Assembly: GCA_036351775.1 (NCBI GenBank) | Contig: JAZBPX010000063.1 | Coordinates: forward strand, 1-25,874 | DNA: 25,874 bases | Reading direction: 5' to 3' | From: Pacificimonas sp036351775 | GTDB lineage: Bacteria; Pseudomonadota; Alphaproteobacteria; Sphingomonadales; Sphingomonadaceae | In this document: one piece after another, positions 19,992 through 25,874 of the stretch | Numbering within the stretch: the stretch's first letter is position 1 | How the letters are laid out: the number at the start of each line of letters is the position of its first letter | The notes under the pieces: generated by a model | What the model was told of the DNA's origin: nothing | Seen by the model: the letters and a program-made list of their open reading frames with translations, nothing else | Databases searched by the model: none | Program-made: the position numbers and the translations under genes

Positions 19992-22550
19992 ATGAAATCC
20001 GTTTTTCTGGCGAGCGCCGCGCTCTCGCTGACCGTCGCCGCCGCGCCCGCCTTTGCTCAGGATGTGGCGGCTGCCGATCCGGCGGTGACTGCCGCTGCCG
20101 ACACCGCCGAAGATGATGCGGTCGGAAATGCGATCATCATCACGGCGACACGTCGCGCCGAAACCATTCAGGATGTGCCCATCGCTGTGAACGTCGTCGG
20201 CGGTGACCTCGTCGATAATGCAGGCATCGACGACGTCCGTGGGCTGCAGCAGGTGAGTCCCTCGCTTCGCACCGGAACCGGACAGTCCTCCGCAACCGGC
20301 ACGTCCCTTTCGATCCGCGGCATCGGTACCGGCGGCGACAATCCTGGCTTCGAGCCTGCGGTCGGTGTGTTCATCGACGGTGTCTATCGCTCGCGCGCGG
20401 GCATTGCCATTTCTGAGCTTCCGCCCCTCGAGCGCGTCGAGGTTCTTCGCGGTCCGCAGGGTACGCTGTTCGGGCGCAACACCTCTGCGGGTGCCCTCAA
20501 CATCATCACGCAGGAGCCGGAATTTTTCTTCACCGGCTTCGGTGAACTGGAATATGGCAATGAGGGTCAGCTCGAGGTTCGCGGTGCCGTTTCGGCGCCG
20601 GTTAGCGACATTGTTGCTGTGCGCGTAGACGGTGTCTACCGCGAACGTGACGGCTTCATCGAGGATGTGAACGCCGACCGTGATTTCAACACGATCGACC
20701 GCTACGGCGTGCGCGCACAGGCGCTTGTCGACGACGGCGACCGCCTGACCGTCCGCTTGATCGCCGACTATTACGAGACCGACGAACAGTGCTGCTACGC
20801 GATTAATGTTCAGCTCGGTCCGCTCGGGCCGCTGATCGATGGCCTTGCCGCGGCGCAGGGTCTCGACGGCATCTTCACGCCCACTAGCGATGGCGACCGC
20901 CGCGCCGCTGCTTCTCCGAACCGGGATCTGACCGAGCAGGTCGAGGACTGGGGTGTATCGGCCGAGCTGAACTACGAGTTCGACACGATTTCGCTTACAT
21001 CGATCACGGCCTACCGCGACTGGAGCGCTCTGCGGAATCAGGACATTGATTTCTCCGGCATCGACCGCGCCTACCGCGAGGATTATACGACCGGTCTCAC
21101 CGCGTTCACGCAGGAGCTGCGGCTTCAGGGTACGCTGTTCGACGACCGGCTCGACTGGTTGGTCGGTGCCTTCTACCTGAACGAGGATCTGACGCTCACG
21201 GACACGATCCGCTTCGGCAACGATGCGAATGCCTTTGTTGACGGTGTGTTCTCGAATGCTGCGGGTTTTGAGCTGTTCGATACGTTCGGCCCCGGCGTCC
21301 CGGAATTCGGCCAGCTCTTGATCGCGCCCGTGCCCGGCAATCCGCTATTCAACCCGCAGCTGGCGGCCGCGGCGCAGGCAAACCCGGCGCTTCTAGCATC
21401 GCTGGTCAATCCGATCCCGTCGGGCGGGGCGGGGTCCGGCCAGGTTGGCGACGACTACACCGTTAAGACCAACGCCATCGCGCTGTTCACCCACAATGTG
21501 ATCGACGTGACGGACAGTCTGTCGGTAACGCTGGGCCTGCGCTGGAATCACGAGGACAAGGATATCAACGCCGACCTCCTCGCCAATTCGCCGACCTGCG
21601 ACTTCTTCCTGAACCCGGCGAATGCTGCGTACACGCAGACGCTGGCGGCGGTGACGGGCGGCGGCGCGATCCTTCTCGGCTGTAACCCGGTCATCAACTC
21701 GGAGTTCAACGGCGTCTATGACGGCGGGTTCACCGACAGCGAGTTCACCGGCACGACCAAGGTTGCCTATGATGTGAACGGCGACGTTCTCGTCTACGGC
21801 TCCTATGATCGCGGCTATAAGTCGGGCGGCTACAATCTCGACCGTGCGGGCTTCGATACCGTGCTGCTTGGCGGTGACGGCGCTCAGATCGAGGATCTCG
21901 AGTTCGACGCCGAGACGGTCAACGCTTTCGAAATTGGCATGAAGGCTTCGCTCAGCCGCGCTTTCACGCTGAATGCGGCGGTGTTCTATCAGGACTTCGA
22001 GGACTTTCAGCAGCTCGTGTTCACCGGCACGAACTTCGCGGTTCAGAATGTCGAGAAGACGATCTCGCAGGGCCTCGAACTCGACGCGAACATCCGCCCC
22101 TATCGGGATTTCAACATCCAGCTCGGCTATGCCTTCACGGATGCGGCGTTCGATGACGACCTCGATCTGATTGGCACACCGCTGGCCGGGGAAGAGGGCC
22201 AGCAGCTGGTCAACATTCCGCGCCACGCGTTAACGGGCTCGATCACGCTGACCCCGCCGATTAACGATGACCTCAATCTCCTCGTTCACGTTGACGGTCG
22301 TTTCCAGAGCGAGGTTGCCACCAGCGCACAGGGCCGCGGTATTACCGACAACCAAGCGGTGACGGTCGTGAACATGCGCGCTGGTATTGCGACGTCGGAT
22401 GACCGGTTCCGCCTGGAAGCGTTTGTCGAGAACCTGTTCGAAGAGAACTTCAACGTCGCGAGCTTTGCGGTCCCTGAGCAGACCGGCACCTTCGCGATCT
22501 ATCCGAACCAACCGCGCTATTACGGTGTGACGGCCCGGGTCGGGTTCTGA
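19992..22550 (+). CDS. TonB-dependent outer-membrane receptor
   Basis: An 852-residue outer-membrane receptor that takes up a ligand using energy from TonB/ExbBD. A signal peptide ends at AFA-QD (residues 20-24). A TonB-box-like segment IIITATRR precedes the plug domain, which shows DVPIAVNVV, SLSIRGIGTGG, GVFIDGVYRSR and VEVLRGPQGTLFGRNTSAGALNI. The rest is a 22-strand beta-barrel with alternating aromatic strands and the C-terminal YYGVTARVGF ending in Phe, needed for BAM insertion. Ligand is unknown; the family in sphingomonads includes many receptors for siderophores, sugars and aromatics. ATG 19992 is preceded by GGAAGG (19977-19982). The open frame extends upstream to 19869 through the leader. 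No substrate-catabolic genes flank it. Confidence 0.95.
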   Translation: MKSVFLASAALSLTVAAAPAFAQDVAAADPAVTAAADTAEDDAVGNAIIITATRRAETIQDVPIAVNVVGGDLVDNAGIDDVRGLQQVSPSLRTGTGQSSATGTSLSIRGIGTGGDNPGFEPAVGVFIDGVYRSRAGIAISELPPLERVEVLRGPQGTLFGRNTSAGALNIITQEPEFFFTGFGELEYGNEGQLEVRGAVSAPVSDIVAVRVDGVYRERDGFIEDVNADRDFNTIDRYGVRAQALVDDGDRLTVRLIADYYETDEQCCYAINVQLGPLGPLIDGLAAAQGLDGIFTPTSDGDRRAAASPNRDLTEQVEDWGVSAELNYEFDTISLTSITAYRDWSALRNQDIDFSGIDRAYREDYTTGLTAFTQELRLQGTLFDDRLDWLVGAFYLNEDLTLTDTIRFGNDANAFVDGVFSNAAGFELFDTFGPGVPEFGQLLIAPVPGNPLFNPQLAAAAQANPALLASLVNPIPSGGAGSGQVGDDYTVKTNAIALFTHNVIDVTDSLSVTLGLRWNHEDKDINADLLANSPTCDFFLNPANAAYTQTLAAVTGGGAILLGCNPVINSEFNGVYDGGFTDSEFTGTTKVAYDVNGDVLVYGSYDRGYKSGGYNLDRAGFDTVLLGGDGAQIEDLEFDAETVNAFEIGMKASLSRAFTLNAAVFYQDFEDFQQLVFTGTNFAVQNVEKTISQGLELDANIRPYRDFNIQLGYAFTDAAFDDDLDLIGTPLAGEEGQQLVNIPRHALTGSITLTPPINDDLNLLVHVDGRFQSEVATSAQGRGITDNQAVTVVNMRAGIATSDDRFRLEAFVENLFEENFNVASFAVPEQTGTFAIYPNQPRYYGVTARVGF

Positions 22551-22557
22551 TGAGGTT

Positions 22558-22585
22558 CGGGAGCGCGGGTCCAGCCGCGTTCCCG
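22558..22585. terminator. Hairpin downstream of the receptor gene
   Basis: CGGGAGCGCGG (22558-22568) pairs with CCGCGTTCCCG (22575-22585) over 11 bp, with one G-T pair and a 6-nt loop. It begins 8 bp after the receptor's stop and lies before the convergent DM13 gene. No T-run follows, so it is a terminator or a 3'-end stabiliser. Confidence 0.5.
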
Positions 22586-22605
22586 GCCATCTGACCCTTC
22601 GCGGT

Positions 22606-23076
22606 CTAGGCTAGGGGGGCAGCGCCGAAGAACACGCCAAACAGGCGGCACCAGATGACAACGCTGTTCGCGTCGGCGAGGTCGAAGCCTTCCGGCAGGC
22701 GGTAAATCTGTTTGCCGTCCGAAGACTGCAGGCGGCCGAGGTCGATATAGCCCGCGGCGCGGACGTCGGATTTGGAGCGAGGGTTTGCTGCCTCGGAAAT
22801 CCAGACGCGGAGGTCGGGGCCGCCGGTGACCTCGAAATCGGCTTCGAACTTTACGCCGAAACCACCGCCCTTCAGCGGAACGATCCGGGCTGAACCGTCG
22901 GCCTGGTGAGCGCGGTCGGCGCCGACGAACTGGCCGGATGGGAGGTCGGCGCGGAGGGTGGAATCGGTACTCTGCGCCAGGGCGGGCATGTAGGAAATGG
23001 CGATGAGGGCGGGCGCGGTGGAGGCCGCGAGGATGGTGGCGACAGAGACGGATGCCGCCTTGAGAACATTACGCAT
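22606..23076 (-). CDS. Secreted DM13-domain protein
   Basis: A 156-residue exported protein. A signal peptide runs to about ALAQ (residues 32-35). The remainder is one DM13 domain: SGQFVGADRAHQADGSARIV, FGVKFEADFEVTGGPDLRVWI, YIDLGRLQSSDGKQIYRLPEG and the C-terminal SVVIWCRLFGVFFGAAPL, with the conserved single Cys143. DM13 domains are proposed to be redox or electron-transfer modules related to DOMON-type folds, but bacterial function is not established. ATG 23076 (MRNVLKA) follows AAGGAA. It lies 79 bp downstream of a small membrane protein gene in the same direction, possibly one operon, and is convergent with the TonB-dependent receptor. Confidence 0.88.
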   Translation of the reverse strand: MRNVLKAASVSVATILAASTAPALIAISYMPALAQSTDSTLRADLPSGQFVGADRAHQADGSARIVPLKGGGFGVKFEADFEVTGGPDLRVWISEAANPRSKSDVRAAGYIDLGRLQSSDGKQIYRLPEGFDLADANSVVIWCRLFGVFFGAAPLA

Positions 23077-23155
23077 GATGATTTCCTTATCGTTCCAGTG
23101 GGTTCTGGACATAAGGTTCGGCCCGCTGCGGCCTTTGGTTACGCGGAGTTTTCGA

Positions 23156-23413
23156 TCACTGTGATTTCCCGTCCTGCCCCTCCCCCTTTATGAGGTAGCG
23201 GTAGACGCCGAGACTGTTGATGAGGAACAGCACGACATTCTGGGCCGCCAGCGCATTGTCGCCCTCTCCAAGCCCGGCCCAGATCCAGAGGACCGAGCCG
23301 ACGAGGAACACGAGGAAGCCAAGGCCCGTCACCTTCGGGCTGAGCCGCGCGGCGACCATCAGCGCGGCGACCATGCCGACGATCGACGCGCTCCATTCGA
23401 TGATGACTTGCAT
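23156..23413 (-). CDS. Small three-helix membrane protein
   Basis: An 85-residue protein I do not recognise with certainty. Three hydrophobic helices can be seen at about residues 4-23, 27-47 and 55-73, with a charged C-terminal tail. The last helix, QNVVLFLINSLGVYRYL, resembles the QN...N..G.YRWL pattern of PnuC- and SemiSWEET-like small transporters, but the resemblance is weak. ATG 23413 (MQVIIEW) is chosen over 23485 because AAAGGAAA lies 9 nt upstream. It is upstream of the DM13 gene on the same strand and divergent from the antiporter (169 bp). Inner-membrane location is likely. Confidence 0.7.
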   Translation of the reverse strand: MQVIIEWSASIVGMVAALMVAARLSPKVTGLGFLVFLVGSVLWIWAGLGEGDNALAAQNVVLFLINSLGVYRYLIKGEGQDGKSQ

Positions 23414-23582
23414 GACAGGCGGTTTCCTTTGGGATTGCATGAAAGGGCAGGCCTTAGCGAACGGACAGGCGGCCATTTCGTTCACGGCGAACGAGATGGC
23501 CGCGCAACCACCAGGCGCGGGCGGCGTTGTAGCGTTTTGGCGGCCAGCCTAAGAGGCGGGTCCGCATGGAGCCGGGGATTAC

Positions 23583-25559
23583 ATGGCAGCCGACCTGACG
23601 ATCAAACTCGCCGCGATTGGCGCGATAGGCATTACCGCGCAGTGGATTGCCTGGCGCACCGGCTGGCCGGCCATCGCGCTGATGCTGGCAGGCGGCATCC
23701 TGGCGGGTCCGGTCTTTGGCCTGATCGACCCGATCGCGGAGTTCGGGCCGTTATACCAACCGGCCATCAAGCTAGCGGTCGCGATCATCCTGTTCGAAGG
23801 CGGGCTGTCGCTAAATTTCAGGGAGCTGAAACATAGCGGCTGGGCCGTGGGGCGCCTTGTCGTCATTGGCGCGCCAGTCGCCTGGGTGCTGGGCGCGTTC
23901 ACGCTGCGCTATGCCGCCGGCCTGCCGTGGGAGCCGTCCATCCTGTTTGCCGGCATCCTGGTGGTGACGGGCCCGACCGTCATCGGCCCGATGCTGAGAC
24001 AGCTGAGGGTCGGAAGCCGCCCCAGGGACATTCTGAAGTGGGAGGGGATCGTCAACGACCCCCTCGGCGCGCTGTTCGCGGTCGTGACGCTGGCGTGGAT
24101 CACCTATGCCGACACGAGCGGGTCGGGCAGCATGCTGCAGGACATCGGCCTGCATATCGGCGCGGCGAGCCTGTTCGCCATCGCGCTGGGCGTGGGCCTT
24201 GCCTACCTGATCAAGTTCCTGTTTCCGCGCGGACTGGTGCCGGAGTTCCTGAAAACGCCGGTGGTGTTCGCGCTCGTCATCGCGGGCTTCGTCATCGCCG
24301 ACGTGGTGGAGCATGAAACAGGCCTGTTGACGGTAACCGCCATGGGCATCGCCCTTGCCAACATGAACCTCGACAGTTTCGGCGAGATGCGGCGGTTCAA
24401 GGAAAGCGTCACGGTGCTGCTGATATCCGGGGTGTTCGTCATCCTGTCGGCAACGCTGAACGTCGAGATCCTGCAGGAACTGGAACTGCGGTTCGTGCTG
24501 TTCCTGGTGCTCCTCTTGTTCTTCGTGCGGCCGGTTTCGGTCCTGATCGCCCTCGCCTTCTCCAACATTCCCTGGCGAGAGCAGCTGTTCGTGGCCTGGA
24601 TTGCGCCAAGGGGCGTCGTTTGCGTGGCGATTACAGGCCTGTTCGCCATTCGCCTGCAGGAGCTGGGCTATGTGTCGGCCGCCGCGCTGACGCCGCTGGC
24701 CTTTGCCGTCGTCATCGTGACGATCATCGCGCATGGCTTTTCGGCCAAGTGGGTCGCGGCGCGCCTCGGCATCGACCAGGGGCCGGGACGGTCGATCCTG
24801 ATCGTCGGCGCCAATCGCTGGTCCATCGAGTTCGGCCAGATGCTCTCGAAGCGCAATATCCCGGTCCATATCAGTGACACCAGTTACCTGGCGCTGCGCC
24901 GCGCGCGGCAGGCCGGTCTGGAAACGCATCACGGCGAGGCGCTGGAGGCGATTCATTCGGATCATCTGGACATCGGCAGCTTTCAGGCCGTGGTCGCCGC
25001 GACCGACAATGACGCCTATAATGCGCTCGTCTGCGCGGAACTGGGGCCGGAGATCGGGCGCAACGCGGTTTTCCAGGTGGGGACGAGCGAAGCCTCCGGC
25101 ACGGCAGCGCTGCCCGGCGCGCTGAAGGGCCGCGACCTCTTGAAATCGGCGGCGGGCCTGATGGACCTGCTGTCGCGCCAGGAAAAGGGCTGGGAGTTCC
25201 GCCAGACGCGCATCGGCGAGAAATATTCGCTGTCCGACCTTGAGAAGCGCCTGTCTGCTGAGAGTGAGAAGGTCGCGCTCCTGACGCCCGGCCTCGAGGT
25301 CAGCTTCTTCACGAACGAACGGCAGCCCTCGCCGGAAGAAGGCGATTATGTGATTACCTATGTTCCGCCCGGCGGCGACGCGGCGGACGAGGATGACCGC
25401 AAGGAGCGCGCCGGCCGCGCCCGCGAGGCAAAGGAAGAGCAGAGCGAGAAGGCCGAACCGGTCGCGGCGCGCGATGCGGTAGATGATGGGGCAGGCGCTG
25501 CGGCGGCCGGTGGCGGCAGTGAGGGCGGTGTGGTGCCCGGCGAGCCGAAACCGGCTTAG
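23583..25559 (+). CDS. CPA1-type cation:proton antiporter with RCK (TrkA-N) domain
   Basis: A 658-residue inner-membrane antiporter exchanging Na+ or K+ for H+. Residues 1 to about 395 are a multi-helix Na+/H+ exchanger domain, with FEGGLSLNFREL, VVTGPTVIGPMLR and the ion-site pair Asn158-Asp159 in WEGIVNDPLGALF, and WIAPRGVVCVAI later. From residue 402, GRSILIVGANRWSIEFGQML starts a cytosolic Rossmann RCK/TrkA-N domain, a regulator that usually binds nucleotides. After about residue 600 the tail is highly charged, then Gly/Ala-rich and low complexity, which looks disordered. ATG 23583 has only a weak Shine-Dalgarno. Ion preference cannot be decided from sequence. It is followed by palindromic elements and appears monocistronic. 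Confidence 0.92.
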   Translation: MAADLTIKLAAIGAIGITAQWIAWRTGWPAIALMLAGGILAGPVFGLIDPIAEFGPLYQPAIKLAVAIILFEGGLSLNFRELKHSGWAVGRLVVIGAPVAWVLGAFTLRYAAGLPWEPSILFAGILVVTGPTVIGPMLRQLRVGSRPRDILKWEGIVNDPLGALFAVVTLAWITYADTSGSGSMLQDIGLHIGAASLFAIALGVGLAYLIKFLFPRGLVPEFLKTPVVFALVIAGFVIADVVEHETGLLTVTAMGIALANMNLDSFGEMRRFKESVTVLLISGVFVILSATLNVEILQELELRFVLFLVLLLFFVRPVSVLIALAFSNIPWREQLFVAWIAPRGVVCVAITGLFAIRLQELGYVSAAALTPLAFAVVIVTIIAHGFSAKWVAARLGIDQGPGRSILIVGANRWSIEFGQMLSKRNIPVHISDTSYLALRRARQAGLETHHGEALEAIHSDHLDIGSFQAVVAATDNDAYNALVCAELGPEIGRNAVFQVGTSEASGTAALPGALKGRDLLKSAAGLMDLLSRQEKGWEFRQTRIGEKYSLSDLEKRLSAESEKVALLTPGLEVSFFTNERQPSPEEGDYVITYVPPGGDAADEDDRKERAGRAREAKEEQSEKAEPVAARDAVDDGAGAAAAGGGSEGGVVPGEPKPA

Positions 25560-25596
25560 GCACCGTTGTCAGCACTGGTGTGGGGTGCATTTTCCT

Positions 25597-25675
25597 CGTC
25601 ACCCTGAACTTGGTTCGGGGTCCAAGCGTCCGCGCGGCATCGGTCACTGGATCCTGAAACGAGTTCAGGATGACG
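25597..25675. repeat. Family A palindromic element, copy 2
   Basis: Arms 25597-25624 (CGTCACCCTGAACTTGGTTC..) and 25648-25675 (..GAGTTCAGGATGACG), same design as 2911-2990. The element is 79 bp long here and 80 bp there, and the interior again holds a CATCGG core. Confidence 0.85.
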
Positions 25676-25723
25676 CTATTTGCAGGCGGGCGGGATTTCC
25701 TCGCGAGGCTCGTCCTTCCTCAT

Positions 25724-25824
25724 CGTCATTCCCGCGCAGACGGGAATCCAGTCGTGCTGCGCCGGAGGACAGGCTCGGCTTCGCCGTCGCCTGCCGCTGG
25801 ATTCCCGCGTGCGCGGGAATGACG
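25724..25824. repeat. Family B palindromic element, copy 2
   Basis: Terminal repeats 25724-25750 and 25798-25824 match as reverse complements at 25 of 27 positions. The interior repeats GGACAGGCTCGGCTTCGCC, shared with the copy at 3027-3130 almost base for base. It follows a family A element, as at the first locus. Confidence 0.85.
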
Positions 25825-25861
25825 GGGGTTGGTCGTGCTGGTCGAACAGTCTCTGCAGCCT

Positions 25862-25874
25862 CGTCACCCTGAAC
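25862..25874. repeat. Start of a further family A element, cut by window end
   Basis: CGTCACCCTGAAC equals the first 13 bases of the family A left arm at 2911 and 25597. The rest lies beyond the window. Confidence 0.6.

Larger units (their letters stand above)
25560..25874. other. Gene-free end of window with palindromic elements
   Basis: The 315 bp after the antiporter contain a family A element, a family B element and the first 13 bases of another family A arm. No gene is supported; open frames here consist of repeat sequence. Confidence 0.8.

Noticed and set aside
24203..24965. Minus-strand frames opposite the antiporter (24203-24649 and the longer 23811-24965)
   Set aside because: Both lie within the intact antiporter. 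The translations are His/Gln/Arg-rich shadows without motifs.

Overview
The window is high-GC DNA packed with genes and looks like the chromosome of an alphaproteobacterium, probably of the Sphingomonadales. That assignment is an inference. It rests on the gene types (a class I lysyl-tRNA synthetase, a large TonB-dependent receptor with a sphingomonad-type plug, a nitronate monooxygenase, a Tat-exported HisC-like aminotransferase) and on intergenic palindromic repeats of a kind I associate with that order. I found no tRNA, rRNA, CRISPR array, prophage or intact insertion sequence.

Left part (1-5300): an SDR oxidoreductase; a secreted fasciclin-domain protein followed by a 20-bp tandem repeat; a divergent pair made of pterin-4a-carbinolamine dehydratase and a small zincin-type metallopeptidase; a 500-bp stretch of palindromic elements; then a tight operon of acyl-CoA thioesterase, gloA and gloB, whose stop and start codons overlap. 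After gloB lies a start-less C-terminal remnant of a type I restriction endonuclease-like protein.

Middle (5300-17370): katG and a gamma-glutamyltransferase are divergent from one 200-bp region, so peroxide defence, glyoxalase detoxification and glutathione turnover lie close together. A DUF6491-like lipoprotein follows. After another repeat-rich gap come class I lysS, translationally coupled (ATGA) to a secreted TPR-like protein of unknown function, a divergent DinG/XPD-type Fe-S helicase, and a convergent Tat-exported HisC-like aminotransferase.

Right part (17370-25874): lysC (aspartokinase) and a nitronate monooxygenase are separated by a nested palindrome whose right arm holds the ribosome-binding site of the second gene. 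A TonB-dependent receptor follows, with a structured leader containing an 18-bp perfect palindrome. Then come a minus-strand pair (small membrane protein and DM13-domain secreted protein) and a CPA1-type cation:proton antiporter with a cytosolic RCK/TrkA-N domain. The window ends in the same two palindromic element families, in the same order, as seen near position 3000.

No complete, obviously new multi-gene system is present. The most notable signals are the decayed restriction gene, the several families of palindromic intergenic elements (some placed where they could affect translation or termination), the leader of the TonB-dependent receptor, and the unexplained secreted or membrane proteins.
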